The notes: generated from the sequence alone by a model not told the origin. Shown: positions 15,886 to 25,426, counted from the first letter of the stretch. The stretch: DNA of 64,000 bases from JAVVHH01 sp964613945 (GCA_964613945.1 CAZTJC010000005.1:99453-163452), one strand, 5' to 3'. Made by a program: numbers and translations.

Positions 15886-16385
15886 ACCCGAAAACACACC
15901 CGGTCGCATTTGCGCCTCGACGATCCACCCGGGTCTAGACCGAGACGATCCTGTCCGTGGATTGCCGGGCCATAGGTCTAATGAACGATGGTTTGTGGTC
16001 GGCCTGGACACGACGTCCTGGCTGGCCCGCCATCCCGTTGGCGGCGTCTGCTCGTTTAGCCCAGCGGATCCAGTGCTGGCTTTATGTGGCGTGTCGCTCC
16101 GAGATTTTACGGGAAATTTTCTTGTCGCGAGATCACCGACGATCCCATTTCAGCAACAAATTGTCTCATTTCCAGGTCGCTTAGCTACTTGATCAGCAAG
16201 CGTCTAAGCAGAATCGCGCATCTACGCGGATAAACTAAAATCACCCATTTAATGGAGCTGTTTACTAAAAATTGCTCCGTCGGAGATTTGAGTAAGCATT
16301 AATTAAGGATTTCAGGCGAATGTTCTAGCCGTTGCCTGCCTTGCTGGCCTGTCAGCATCAGAGTGAGGCTCAGGAAGCGTCGACC
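15886..16385. other. Intergenic stretch before hybrid kinase
   Basis: 500 bases with no supported gene. The second half (about 16080-16330) is relatively AT-rich and probably holds the kinase promoter. AGGAAG at about 16371-16376 is the likely ribosome binding site for the ATG at 16386. Confidence 0.55.
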
Positions 16386-18458
16386 ATGGATATCGGCTAC
16401 ACTCCAAACCGTTCCGCCTTAGGCTTTGCAGGCACGCCGGCTGAGAGTAGCCAGCGTTGGCCAGCAGTGATCCTGTGTAATGCGTTTGCGGCCATCACGG
16501 TCGCCTTGCTCCCTTTTGCAAACGTTTCGGGCCCAGTCCTGCCAGGCTTCATCCTCATCAACCAGACCGCACTCGTGGCTGCATACGGACTGAGCGCCTG
16601 GGTTTTATTCGCGCAATTCAGCCAAACCCGGTCCGTTCCTTTGCTGCTGATCGCCGGCGGCACACTCTTCACCGCCGCCATCGTTACTCTACAGCTAATA
16701 AGTTTTCCGGGCGTCTTGGCAGTTGGACGGTTACTTGGGGCGGGGCCGCAAACGACGACGTGGCTTTGGACGTTCTGGCATCTTGGCCCGCCGCTATGTG
16801 CCTTGGCCTATGTCGCTGCAATCCGGCGTGACCAGCCTCGAGTAGTGCGGGTGGAAAAGGTGAAAGCTGCAGCCTCGGTTGCGATGCTGTTCGGCCTTGG
16901 TGCCGCAGGCGCTGCCGCCGCGGTTTCAACTCTCGGCCTGCCTTGGCTACCGAACCAGGTTACCGGTGACGACTATGCGGCGCTGACCACTTCCGGGGTT
17001 GGGCCGGGCGTGCAGGTGCTGACCATCGCTGCGCTTGTTGCCGTGTGGCGCAGTACTCACAGCCGCCGCACGGTGCTTGAGGTCTGGATTGTCGCGTCCC
17101 TCGCCCTGTTGGTGCTCGACAACATCCTGACCATGGCTGGCGGTGTTAGAGGAAGCGTCGGCTGGTACGCCGGCCGGATCGAAGCGTGGGTGTCCTCCTT
17201 CGTCATCCTGTGGGCCTACTTGCAAGAGGTAGACGCTCTCCGGCTTCGCGCCGGGTTGGCAGCCGAGGAGATTGCGCACGCCGAATACGTGCTGCGGCAA
17301 GCGCAGAAGATGGAGGCGGTCGGTCGCCTCACGGGTGGCATCGCGCACGACTTTAACAATCTCCTGATGGTCACGACCAGCGGCTTTGACATGATTCGCC
17401 GCCGGCCCGGGGACCAGGCGCGGGTGATCAAGCTTGCCGAAGCAGGGCTGGAAGCGACACAGCGCGGTGCCAAGCTCACGCGGCAATTACTGGGATTTGC
17501 CAGCCGGGCGGCCATCCGGCCGGAGACGGTGAACCCCAACGCGCTCCTGCTCGACTTTGAGCCGTTGGTGCGCCGGGCCGTGAGCGAGGCGATCATGGTA
17601 GAGTTTGTCCTTGACCCGGCTCTACACCCTGCGCGAGTCGACCGTACCGAGTTCGAGGCAGCCGTGCTGAACCTGGTGGTGAATGCTCGCGACGCCTTAC
17701 CCGGAAATGATGGTCGCATCGTTATCACAACCCGGAACGCAGTTCGCGCCACGGCGGAACCATTGTCCGGCGGCACGGGAATACTGCCATCGGGCACATA
17801 CGCCGTCGTGTCTGTGTCGGACACCGGCACCGGCATGGATGAAGCAACGCGAGCCCAAGCGTTCGAGCCTTTCTTCACCACAAAGGAGTTCGGCAAAGGA
17901 TCCGGCCTAGGCTTGAGCCAGATCTACGGCTTCACTCGCGCGGCCGGTGGCGGGGCCGCGATTCTGTCCACGCCCGGCAAGGGCACCGCCGTCGAACTAT
18001 GGTTGCCGCGCGCCGAGGCAGGTGCAACCGCCGCAGTTTCAAGTTCGGCATTGACGCCTGCTTCCGCTCTCCGGCGCGCGGAAGACGGTGAGGCGGTGCT
18101 GGCGGTGGAGGATGAGCCTGCCGTGCTGGCGGCTGTGGTCGAGAACCTGTCTGACCTTGGCTATAAGGTTCTTCCAGCGCGCGATGCTGCAGAAGCACTG
18201 GATCTGTTACGCGGCAAGTCGCGGGTGGACATCCTGTTCTCGGATGTCGTGATGCCAGGCAGCATGAATGGGGTGCAGCTTGCGGTTGAGGCAGGGCGGC
18301 TGCGCCCAGGCCTACGCGTGCTGCTTACGTCCGGCTATACGAACGAGGCATTGGCAGGGGAGCACAAAGTGCCCATCGACGTACCGGTGCTGTCAAAGCC
18401 CTATCGACGGGAAGAGCTTGCGCGGTTGTTGAAGACCGTGAACCAGAAAGCAGCTTAA
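16386..18458 (+). CDS. Hybrid sensor histidine kinase/response regulator with MASE4-like membrane sensor
   Basis: 690 residues from the ATG at 16386, preceded by AGGAAG; an in-frame ATG at 16332 is less likely. Residues about 20-280 form seven or eight membrane helices resembling the MASE4 sensor domain. The dimerisation helix carries His321 in GRLTGGIAHDFNNLL. The ATPase domain has N (NLVVNARDAL), G1 (SDTGTGM) and G2 (GKGSGLGLSQIYG). A C-terminal receiver has the acidic pair in AVEDEPAV, phospho-acceptor Asp620 in LFSDVVMPG and the conserved Lys in VLSKPYRREEL. It is a membrane-bound two-component sensor with unknown signal. There is no partner regulator next to it, and the nearest upstream gene is the PEP-CTERM protein. 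Confidence 0.92.
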   Translation: MDIGYTPNRSALGFAGTPAESSQRWPAVILCNAFAAITVALLPFANVSGPVLPGFILINQTALVAAYGLSAWVLFAQFSQTRSVPLLLIAGGTLFTAAIVTLQLISFPGVLAVGRLLGAGPQTTTWLWTFWHLGPPLCALAYVAAIRRDQPRVVRVEKVKAAASVAMLFGLGAAGAAAAVSTLGLPWLPNQVTGDDYAALTTSGVGPGVQVLTIAALVAVWRSTHSRRTVLEVWIVASLALLVLDNILTMAGGVRGSVGWYAGRIEAWVSSFVILWAYLQEVDALRLRAGLAAEEIAHAEYVLRQAQKMEAVGRLTGGIAHDFNNLLMVTTSGFDMIRRRPGDQARVIKLAEAGLEATQRGAKLTRQLLGFASRAAIRPETVNPNALLLDFEPLVRRAVSEAIMVEFVLDPALHPARVDRTEFEAAVLNLVVNARDALPGNDGRIVITTRNAVRATAEPLSGGTGILPSGTYAVVSVSDTGTGMDEATRAQAFEPFFTTKEFGKGSGLGLSQIYGFTRAAGGGAAILSTPGKGTAVELWLPRAEAGATAAVSSSALTPASALRRAEDGEAVLAVEDEPAVLAAVVENLSDLGYKVLPARDAAEALDLLRGKSRVDILFSDVVMPGSMNGVQLAVEAGRLRPGLRVLLTSGYTNEALAGEHKVPIDVPVLSKPYRREELARLLKTVNQKAA

Positions 18459-18678
18459 GCCCGTTACCACAACGACACTCCTGGAGCCGGCGGCGTGTTC
18501 ACCAGCCACGCAGTCTCGATTGCGCTTCGGGCCGGTGGGGCAGTTTCCGTAAAGCTCATCTTGGCTGAAGGCAGCGCGAGCTCTGCGTCTCCTTTACGAT
18601 CGGATCGAGCAGATTTCGATGCTCGAAATGGCCAAGTTGATTGGGCGACTGAGTCACCGTCTGCTCGAGGTCACAGGT

Positions 18679-18882
18679 CTACCCAGACCGCGATGCACTG
18701 ATCGAGCCATGGCGAATGTCGGTCGTACTCCACGGCAGGAACTCACCGACACGGCTGACCGGGTAACCAGCGATGCGCTCAAGCAAGTGGCGCAGGTATG
18801 CCTCTGAATCCGAGCCGTGTAGCTTGGCGGTCCCGACTGAGCTTCAAATAGCGGCCGTCCGCCACCGACCTCGGTGGATACC
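18679..18882 (-). pseudogene. IS66-family transposase C-terminal remnant
   Basis: Read on the minus strand, the segment gives HRGRWRTAAI, an in-frame TGA (18844-18846), then GTAKLHGSDSEAYLRHLLE and RIAGYPVSRVGEFLPWS. This matches the typical C-terminal end of IS66 TnpC transposases (GS-RGG-RAAAIYSLIGTAKLNG-DPEAYLR, then RIADHP-NRI-ELLPW). The internal stop, the altered first part and the absence of the other 400 residues and of TnpA/TnpB show that it is dead. It marks an old transposition event just upstream of hmgA. Confidence 0.7.
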
Positions 18883-19043
18883 AAGCCGGCGCGCGACATC
18901 ATCATCCGGAAATGCTTGGTTCGACGCACTCGCCGCAAACCGGTTGCCGACCGTTTCGCTTGGGAGGGAAGCCGCTACGGCCAGAACTCCGGCAGCGCGA
19001 GCGGGCCGGGTTTGACCTTGCTTGAGTTGGTCATCCGTATCTA

Positions 19044-19062
19044 ATCTCATTCGAGACGAGAT
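19044..19062. promoter_or_regulatory. Inverted repeat upstream of hmgA
   Basis: ATCTC and GAGAT arms with a 9-base spacer lie 58 bases before the hmgA start codon. They could be a regulator site, but the arms are short and no regulator gene is adjacent. Confidence 0.25.
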
Positions 19063-19119
19063 AGAGGGAGGGAAAGCGTCGTCGCTAGCACGGGTGCCCT
19101 TCTGTGGAGAACCAAGGCG

Positions 19120-20463
19120 ATGAACGTTCTTTCCCCGGTAGCTCCTTTGTCTACAGTGGCAGCCGCCGCCGGCTACCAAACTGGCTTCGGCAACGGGTTT
19201 GAGACCGAGGCGCTGCCAGGCGCGCTGCCGGTCGGCCGCAACTCTCCGCAGCGGTGTGCCTACGGGCTCTACGCCGAACAGCTTTCCGGCTCGCCCTTCA
19301 CCGCGCCGCGCGCCACGAACGAGCGCTCCTGGTTGTATCGTATCCGGCCCACGGTCAGCCATTGGGGTGATTTCCGGCCCATGGCATGCGGCCAATGGCA
19401 GACGGCGCCGTTCAGCACGCCCGCCCTCCCACCGGCGCCGATGCGGTGGGATCCTCTCCCACTGCCCGATGCGCCAGTCTCGTTCCTGCAGGGCGTGCAC
19501 ACCATCACCGTTGCGGGTGACGCCGGGTCGATGGCGGGCATGGGAACGCATGTTTATCTCGTCACCACGTCGATGGTGGACGAGTATTTCTACAATGCCG
19601 ACGGCGAGTTGCTGTTCGTTCCGCAGCAAGGCGCGCTGCGTCTGTGGACCGAGTTCGGCATCATCGATATCACTCCCGGCGAAATCGCGGTGGTTCCGCG
19701 CGGCGTGAAGTTTCGGGTCGAGCTGCCGGGCGGCCCGGCGCGAGGCTATCTGTGCGAGAACTACGGTGGTGGCTTCACCCTACCGGAGCGCGGCCCCATT
19801 GGCGCCAACTGCCTGGCTAACCCGCGCGACTTCCTCACCCCCGTCGCGGCTTACGAAGACCGCGACGCCACATCCCGCATGGTGGTCAAGTGGGGCGGCA
19901 CGCTGTGGCAAACCGACCTGGACCACTCACCGCTAGACGTGGTGGCCTGGCACGGCAACTACGCGCCATACAAATACGATTTGCGCCGCTTCTCGCCCGT
20001 CGGCCCGATCCTGTTCGATCACGCGGACCCAAGCATCTTCACGGTGCTGACCTCATCCAGCGAAACGCCCGGCACCGCCAACATCGATTTCGTCATCTTT
20101 CCGGAACGTTGGGCAGTGGCTGAGAACACGTTTCGTCCGCCCTGGTACCACATGAACGTCATGAGCGAGTTCATGGGCCTCATCTACGGCCAGTATGATG
20201 CCAAGACTGGTGGCGGCTTCGTCCCTGGCGGTTTCAGCTTGCACAACACCATGCTTCCGCATGGACCCGACCAGGGCGCATTCGAGCGCGCCAGCACGGT
20301 CGACCTCGCGCCGCACAAGTTGACGGGCACGATGGCATTCATGTTCGAGACACGGTTTCCGCAGAAAGTCACCGCCTTCGCCGCGACCGCGCCGCAACGC
20401 CAGAGCAGCTACGCCGACTACGGCGACGCCCTCGTCAAGCGCTTCGACCCGACCCGGCCATGA
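19120..20463 (+). CDS. hmgA: Homogentisate 1,2-dioxygenase
   Basis: 447 residues, normal for HmgA. The N-terminal YQTGFGNGFETEALPGALP and LYAEQLSGSPFTAPR are diagnostic. Iron ligands are His344 and Glu350 (WYHMNVMSEFMG) and His381 (MLPHGPD), matching His335, Glu341 and His371 of the human enzyme. It opens the ring of homogentisate to 4-maleylacetoacetate in tyrosine and phenylalanine breakdown. The usual partners (maleylacetoacetate isomerase and fumarylacetoacetase) are not adjacent; a P450 and a Liv-type receptor follow instead. The gene lies directly after insertion-sequence debris. Confidence 0.97.
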   Translation: MNVLSPVAPLSTVAAAAGYQTGFGNGFETEALPGALPVGRNSPQRCAYGLYAEQLSGSPFTAPRATNERSWLYRIRPTVSHWGDFRPMACGQWQTAPFSTPALPPAPMRWDPLPLPDAPVSFLQGVHTITVAGDAGSMAGMGTHVYLVTTSMVDEYFYNADGELLFVPQQGALRLWTEFGIIDITPGEIAVVPRGVKFRVELPGGPARGYLCENYGGGFTLPERGPIGANCLANPRDFLTPVAAYEDRDATSRMVVKWGGTLWQTDLDHSPLDVVAWHGNYAPYKYDLRRFSPVGPILFDHADPSIFTVLTSSSETPGTANIDFVIFPERWAVAENTFRPPWYHMNVMSEFMGLIYGQYDAKTGGGFVPGGFSLHNTMLPHGPDQGAFERASTVDLAPHKLTGTMAFMFETRFPQKVTAFAATAPQRQSSYADYGDALVKRFDPTRP

Positions 20464-20548
20464 CCGTGCCCAATCAGACCCATAACCACGCGCTCCGTTG
20501 CTGGAAGCCGGTGCCGACGAGCGATGCGCGGGTGCTTGGCATCGCCTG

Positions 20549-21772
20549 ATGCGGAGCAACATCAACCGCGAGCTCGCCGACGGGTTCGACCTTGGCCAGC
20601 TATCAGCAGCCTTCCTCGATGATCCCTACCCCACTTATCGAGCGCTTCAGGCCGTCGCACCGTGCAAACTCATGGCAAATGGCCAGTATTTCATCACCCG
20701 ATACGATGATCTCTCGGCCATTTACCGAGACGCAGCGCTATTCTCGTCCGATAAGACCGTAGAGTTCCTGCCTAAATATGGTCGCAGTCCGCTCTACGAA
20801 CACCACACCACGTCCCTGGTCTTCAACGATCCACCCTCGCACTCGCGGGTCCGCCGGATCATCGCAGGCGCGCTCACGCCACGAGCGATCGCCGGGTTGG
20901 AGCCCGAGCTTCGCTCTTTGATCGACCGGCTGCTCGGCGCGATGACCAACGAGCCCGTCGACTTAATCGAAGAGTTCGCCGCCGCGATCCCGGTCGAAGT
21001 GATCGGCACATTGCTGGGCGTGCCGGTTGATGAGCGAGGGCCTTTGCGGGCGTGGTCGCTGGCGATCCTGGGTGCGCTCGAGCCCGTGCCGACAAAGGTA
21101 CAACTCGAGCAGGGCAATGCTGCGGTCGAGGATTTTCTCGCTTATCTGCGCACGCTGGTTGCGCGCCGCCGCCGCGCGCCAGGCGACCCGGCTCGGGACG
21201 TTCTGACCAGGCTCATCCTCGGTGAAGCCAATGGCGACAAGCTTTCCGAAGCTACACTGCTACACAACTGCATATTCCTGCTCAATGCCGGCCACGAGAC
21301 GACCACCAACCTGATCGGCAATGCCCTTGTGCTGCTCCATGACAACCCCGACCAACGCGCCCGCCTGTTGGCCGACCCGACCCTGATCAAGCCCTGCGTC
21401 GAGGAAGTGCTGCGAATGGAAAGCTCGAACCAACTCGGCAACCGGCGAACCACGGCGCCGGTGATGTTGCATGGCACGGAGTTGCCGGCCGGCGCACAAC
21501 TCGCGCTCTGCATCGGAGCGGCTAATCGCGATCCTGCGCATTTCGACGAGCCCGACAGTTTCGATATCAGTCGCATGCCCAACCGTCATCTGGCCTTCGC
21601 CGCCGGCCCGCATCAATGCGTCGGAATGAGCCTGGCGCGACTGGAGGGAACGGTCGCGATCGGCTCCTTCATCGAGCGTTTTCCCAACTATCGCCTGGAC
21701 GGCCGGCTGGAACGCGGCGGGCGGGCGCGTTTCCGCGGCTTTGCCCGAATAAGCTGCGACCTCGGCCTTTGA
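20549..21772 (+). CDS. Cytochrome P450
   Basis: 407 residues from the ATG at 20549 (MRSNINRELADGFDLG); an in-frame ATG at 20498 is possible. The oxygen-binding I-helix reads LNAGHETTTN, the K-helix ExxR is in EEVLRMES, and the haem-ligand loop FAAGPHQCVGMSLARLEG places the thiolate at Cys357. This is a soluble bacterial class I P450 of the CYP family seen with catabolic clusters. It needs a ferredoxin and reductase, neither of which is in this window. It lies between hmgA (86-base gap) and a Liv-type receptor (15-base gap), suggesting hydroxylation of the imported compound. Confidence 0.93.
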   Translation: MRSNINRELADGFDLGQLSAAFLDDPYPTYRALQAVAPCKLMANGQYFITRYDDLSAIYRDAALFSSDKTVEFLPKYGRSPLYEHHTTSLVFNDPPSHSRVRRIIAGALTPRAIAGLEPELRSLIDRLLGAMTNEPVDLIEEFAAAIPVEVIGTLLGVPVDERGPLRAWSLAILGALEPVPTKVQLEQGNAAVEDFLAYLRTLVARRRRAPGDPARDVLTRLILGEANGDKLSEATLLHNCIFLLNAGHETTTNLIGNALVLLHDNPDQRARLLADPTLIKPCVEEVLRMESSNQLGNRRTTAPVMLHGTELPAGAQLALCIGAANRDPAHFDEPDSFDISRMPNRHLAFAAGPHQCVGMSLARLEGTVAIGSFIERFPNYRLDGRLERGGRARFRGFARISCDLGL

Positions 21773-21787
21773 TCAAGGAGCCTTCGC

Positions 21788-22981
21788 ATGACCAAACCAA
21801 TATCCCGCCGTATCGTTTTGGGCGGCCTTGCCGCGGCCACCTTGAGCCAGGCACGGGCGCAGTCGGCGCGACCGGTCCGCATCGGCGTGCTGACGGACTC
21901 CGCCGGCCCATACGCCAATAGCGGCGGCGCAGGCTCGGTGCTGGCCGCCAAAATGGCGGTGGCCGATTTCGGCCCGACAGTGCTGGGCGTTCCGATCGAG
22001 GTGATCAACAGCGACACTCAGAACAAGCCAGACGTCGCCAGCGCCACGGCTCGGCAATGGTATGATGACGGGGTCGACGCCATCATCGACCTGCCGGTCA
22101 CGCCGGTAGCGTTGGCGGTGCAGCAGATCGCGAAGGAAAAAAGCCGAACGGTGATGATCACCGCGGCAGCGGTGACGGAGTTCACCAGCAAACTCTGCTC
22201 GCCGGTCAGTTCGCATTGGGCCGACGACACCCACGCAATGACGGCCGCGAGCGGGCAGGTGCTGACCGGCTTGGGCGGCACGTCGTGGTTTTTCATCACG
22301 GTGGATTTCAGCTTCGGCCTGGCATTGCAGGCCGAAGCGAGCAAGATCGTCGAGGCGGCGGGCGGGACCGTGATCGGGTCGGCTAAGTTCCCGATCGGCA
22401 ACACCGATTTCTCGTCGCAGATCCTGCAGGCGCAAAGCTCCGGCGCGAGGGTGATCGGGCTGGCAGCCGTCGGCGGCGATCAGGTCAACCTGATCAAGCA
22501 GGCGTCCGAATTCGGCCTGACGACCAGCGGCGCGCAGACCATGGCAGGGTTCCTGGTCTACATCAGCGACATCGAGGCGCTCGGCTTGCCGGTGGCACAG
22601 GGGCTCAGCTTCGGATCGAGCTTCTACTGGGACAGCAACGACGGCACACGGGCGTTCACCAAGCGGTTCATGGCCGAGCGCCACACGGTGCCGACCAAGA
22701 ACCAGGCCGCGATCTACGCCGCAACGCGACACTACCTTGCGGCAATGGCCCAGAGCGGCACCCGCGACGCAGTGACGGTCAATAAGGCCATGCGGGCGAT
22801 GCCGGTCGACTGGTTTGGCGAGAACGTCGTGTTGCGAGGCGACGGCCGTCTTATGACGCCGATCACTACCTACCGGGTCAAGGCGCCAGGCAAAAGCAGT
22901 GGCTCATTCGATCTCTACCAGCCGATAGGACGGGTCCTTCCCGAGCAAGCCTACGTGCCGGCTTCCCCGCAATGTGGCTGA
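21788..22981 (+). CDS. Branched-chain amino acid-type ABC transporter substrate-binding protein (orphan)
   Basis: 397 residues with a good ribosome binding site (AAGGAG, 21775-21780). The N-terminus SRRIVLGGLAAATLSQARAQ looks like a Tat signal. The mature part starts VRIGVLTDSAGPYANSGG, the usual Leu/Ile/Val-receptor opening, followed by a type I periplasmic binding fold. It is clearly related to the receptor at 52487-53755: both have SWFF-T-D--FG, GTTDFS/NTDFSS and FYWD-NDGTRAF. No Liv permease or ATPase is next to it, so it may deliver ligand to a transporter encoded elsewhere, possibly LivHMGF at 57653-60878. Confidence 0.9.
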   Translation: MTKPISRRIVLGGLAAATLSQARAQSARPVRIGVLTDSAGPYANSGGAGSVLAAKMAVADFGPTVLGVPIEVINSDTQNKPDVASATARQWYDDGVDAIIDLPVTPVALAVQQIAKEKSRTVMITAAAVTEFTSKLCSPVSSHWADDTHAMTAASGQVLTGLGGTSWFFITVDFSFGLALQAEASKIVEAAGGTVIGSAKFPIGNTDFSSQILQAQSSGARVIGLAAVGGDQVNLIKQASEFGLTTSGAQTMAGFLVYISDIEALGLPVAQGLSFGSSFYWDSNDGTRAFTKRFMAERHTVPTKNQAAIYAATRHYLAAMAQSGTRDAVTVNKAMRAMPVDWFGENVVLRGDGRLMTPITTYRVKAPGKSSGSFDLYQPIGRVLPEQAYVPASPQCG

Positions 22982-23203
22982 TCACGGGTCAAAGCACGGC
23001 AATGGTGGCGTGAGCTGCTGCCGGGATCGTGGGTAGGCTGTTGAAGCTGACGCCTTGACCCACTCGAGGATCGACGCCCGGACCGGGCCGGCAATGCGGA
23101 TCCTGAGTTCGGGTTCGAGCAACACGCGGTCCGGGCGGTGCACGGCCGCGGCATCGCCCCAAGTGCCGGCTACATCATATTCAACAACACGAGGACATCG
23201 AAC

Positions 23204-24076
23204 ATGACAACGATCCGCGATCTATTGCAGCCCAACAAATGCCTAGGGCTTCCAGGCGTGTTCGACGGCATCTCGGCCCGCGTGGCCGACAGCCTCGGCT
23301 TCCCGGCCCTATACATGACCGGCTACGGCGCCGTGGCGTCATCCCTGGGCGTCGCCGACGCCGGCACCGCTACCTTCTCCGAGATGCTGGACCGGGTGCG
23401 CTGCGTCGCTGGCGCCGTGTCGGTGCCATTCATCGCCGACGGCGACACCGGCTATGGCGGCCTGCTGAACGTGGACCGCACGGTGCGCGGCTACGCGGCG
23501 GCGGGCGCGGCCGGCATCCAGCTCGAAGATCAGGAGTTCCCGAAGAAGTGCGGGCACACGGAGTATCGCCGGGTCATTCCGATCGACGACGCGATCGCGA
23601 AAATACGCGTGGCTGCCGAAGCGCGTCCCGGCCCGGACTTCCTGATTGTAGCCCGCACCGATGCCCGCTACGCCCATGGCCTCGACGAAGCGCTTCGCCG
23701 CGCGGAAGGCTTTCTCGAAGCCGGCGCCGACATCCTGTTCGTCGAAAGCCCGGAATCGCACGAGGAACTGCGCCGCATCGCCGAGACGTTCAAGGGAGCT
23801 ACCCTGCTCGCCAACATGGTCGAGGGCGGCCGCACGCCATATCTCGGCACGGACGAGTTGGCTGGCCTCGGTTACGCCGTCGCGATCTACCCCGCCACCG
23901 GCTTCCTTTCCGCCGCTGCGGCGCTGAAGAGCGCCTACGGCCACCTCAAGGCGACCGGGATCGGAACCGGCGGCCCGGCGGAGATGATGCCATTCTCCGA
24001 GATGAACGCGCTGATGGGCTTTGCCGCCGTTCACGAGTTCGAACGGCGTCACGGCCAGACCGACGCCCGCTTGTAA
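23204..24076 (+). CDS. Isocitrate lyase/PEP mutase superfamily carbon-carbon lyase
   Basis: 290 residues from the ATG at 23204 (MTTIRDLLQPNKCLGLPGVFDG). It has the superfamily TIM barrel with the metal loop ADGDTGYGG (78-86, Asp81), LEDQ, and the catalytic loop KKCGH at 114-118 with Cys116. The cysteine separates the lyases (isocitrate, methylisocitrate, dimethylmalate lyases) from phosphonate enzymes. Length fits methylisocitrate or 2,3-dimethylmalate lyase, not full isocitrate lyase. Likely reaction: retro-aldol cleavage of an alkylated malate or tricarboxylate. It is followed 11 bases later by an MFS carrier. Presence of LeuCD homologues 5 kb downstream makes a methylated-malate substrate attractive. 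Confidence 0.88.
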   Translation: MTTIRDLLQPNKCLGLPGVFDGISARVADSLGFPALYMTGYGAVASSLGVADAGTATFSEMLDRVRCVAGAVSVPFIADGDTGYGGLLNVDRTVRGYAAAGAAGIQLEDQEFPKKCGHTEYRRVIPIDDAIAKIRVAAEARPGPDFLIVARTDARYAHGLDEALRRAEGFLEAGADILFVESPESHEELRRIAETFKGATLLANMVEGGRTPYLGTDELAGLGYAVAIYPATGFLSAAAALKSAYGHLKATGIGTGGPAEMMPFSEMNALMGFAAVHEFERRHGQTDARL

Positions 24077-24087
24077 GGCGCTCCGAC

Positions 24088-25425
24088 ATGACCGCCGCCG
24101 AACGGAACATCGCAGCCCGGCTGGATCGCCTGCCGATCCTGCCGTTCCACCGTCGCCTGTTGTTCCTGATCGGCGCCGGCATGTTCTTCGACAGCTTCGA
24201 CATCTACCTGGCCGGGTCGGTGCTCGGAGCCTTGCTGCACGACAACTGGTCCGACCTCGCCTCCAACGCCCGGTTCATCTCGGCGACCTTCGTCGGCATG
24301 GTCATCGGCGCCGCCGCGGCCGGCTGGTTGGGCGATAAGTTCGGGCGGCGGTTCACCTACCAGTTCAACCTGGCGATCTTTGGTGCGGCCTCGCTGGCCT
24401 GTGCGGCGGCGCCCACGATGGGATGGTTGATCGCGGCGCGCTTCGTGTCCGGCATCGGGCTCGGCGCGGAGATCGTGATCGGCTATGCGACCATGCTGGA
24501 GTTTATCCCGCCGCAGCATCGCGGGCGGTGGGCGGCGTTGCTGTCGCTGGTAACCAATTTCGGCCTGTTCGCGGCAACGCTGGTGAGTTGGCTGGTCATT
24601 CCGGCCTTTGGCTGGCGACCGATGTTCATGATCGCGGGGTTGGGCGCCTTCGGGGTATTATGGTTGCGCAAGGCGATGCCGGAATCGCCGCGCTGGCTGG
24701 CCTCCGTTGGGCGCGTAGCGGAGGCCGATGCGATCGTCACCGGGGCGGAACGGGAGGCGCCGGGCCTTGATGTGCCGGCACTGCCGGAGTTGGCTCCTGC
24801 CGCCAGCGGCCTGTCGCGCGCCGCCTTCGTGCGCCGTGCGGTGATCGGCAGCGTCATGCAGTCGGTGGTGGGCATCGCCATCTACGGCTTCGTCGCCTGG
24901 GTGCCGACCTTCCTGGTCCAGCACGGAATGGGGATCAGCCAATCGCTGGGCCAGGCTGTGCTGATGTCGTTCGGCGGCCCGGCCGGCGCGGCGCTGGGCT
25001 GGTTGTTGAGTGATCGGGTCGGGCGGCGTCCCGCGATCATCGGCGCGTCGCTCGCGGCCGCGGTGTGCGGATGGGCTTTCGCCCATGCGCCGAGCCAGCC
25101 CGTGGCCACCGCCCTGGGCTTCGTGATGTTCACGCTGATCTACTTCCTGGTCGCCGTCATCATCGCCGGCTACGTGCCGGAGCTGTTCCCGACGGCATCG
25201 CGCATGCGCGGCAACGCCATCACCAGCGTCGCGGGCCGGCTGACGGCCATTGCGGTGCCGTTCGCCGTGGTGTGGCTCTACAATGCCGGCGGGGTGGAGG
25301 CGGTGCTCGGCGGCGTGTCGGCCGCCCTGCTGGTGCAGGTCGTGCTGGTGGCGTCGTTTCGCGAGGAAACCAACGGCAGGAGTCTCGAAGCGATCGCGGG
25401 AGAGGCCGAGACGGCGGTATCGTAA
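24088..25425 (+). CDS. MFS transporter
   Basis: 445 residues, about 12 membrane helices. The frame is open further upstream, but the real start is the ATG at 24088 after the lyase stop. The helix 1 region FFDSFDIYLAGSVLGAL and the loop GWLGDKFGRRFTYQ (G-x-x-x-D-x-x-G-R-R) are the MFS 2-3 loop signature, and LSDRVGRRPAI repeats it in the second half. Helix 5-6 shows EFIPPQHRGRW. This pattern is that of proton-coupled organic acid or sugar porters. Likely imports the substrate of the adjacent lyase. Confidence 0.9.
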   Translation: MTAAERNIAARLDRLPILPFHRRLLFLIGAGMFFDSFDIYLAGSVLGALLHDNWSDLASNARFISATFVGMVIGAAAAGWLGDKFGRRFTYQFNLAIFGAASLACAAAPTMGWLIAARFVSGIGLGAEIVIGYATMLEFIPPQHRGRWAALLSLVTNFGLFAATLVSWLVIPAFGWRPMFMIAGLGAFGVLWLRKAMPESPRWLASVGRVAEADAIVTGAEREAPGLDVPALPELAPAASGLSRAAFVRRAVIGSVMQSVVGIAIYGFVAWVPTFLVQHGMGISQSLGQAVLMSFGGPAGAALGWLLSDRVGRRPAIIGASLAAAVCGWAFAHAPSQPVATALGFVMFTLIYFLVAVIIAGYVPELFPTASRMRGNAITSVAGRLTAIAVPFAVVWLYNAGGVEAVLGGVSAALLVQVVLVASFREETNGRSLEAIAGEAETAVS

Positions 25426-25426
25426 C

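Larger units (their letters stand above)
18459..19119. other. Intergenic stretch with insertion-sequence debris
   Basis: 660 bases without an intact gene. The centre (18679-18882) holds an IS66 transposase remnant. The flanks 18459-18678 and 18883-19043 show no recognisable protein, and I could not find terminal inverted repeats. The last 100 bases should contain the hmgA promoter. Confidence 0.6.

Noticed and set aside
15930..15943. GGTCTAGACC palindrome as terminator or operator
   Set aside because: Only 10 bases, no T-run, and about 45 bases beyond the PEP-CTERM stop; likely chance.
18619..18807. Small plus-strand gene of 62 codons (MLEMAKLIGRL...)
   Set aside because: It overlaps the IS66 remnant in antisense, has no ribosome binding site and no recognisable domain.
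22982..23203. Gene remnant between the Liv receptor and the lyase
   Set aside because: Some minus-strand reading gives short plausible protein, but no family could be recognised and no frame is consistent.
23239..24087. Upstream extension of the MFS gene to give 728 codons
   Set aside because: The extra residues are the out-of-frame reading of the lyase gene (Arg-rich, no domain); the ATG at 24088 starts a full-length MFS protein.
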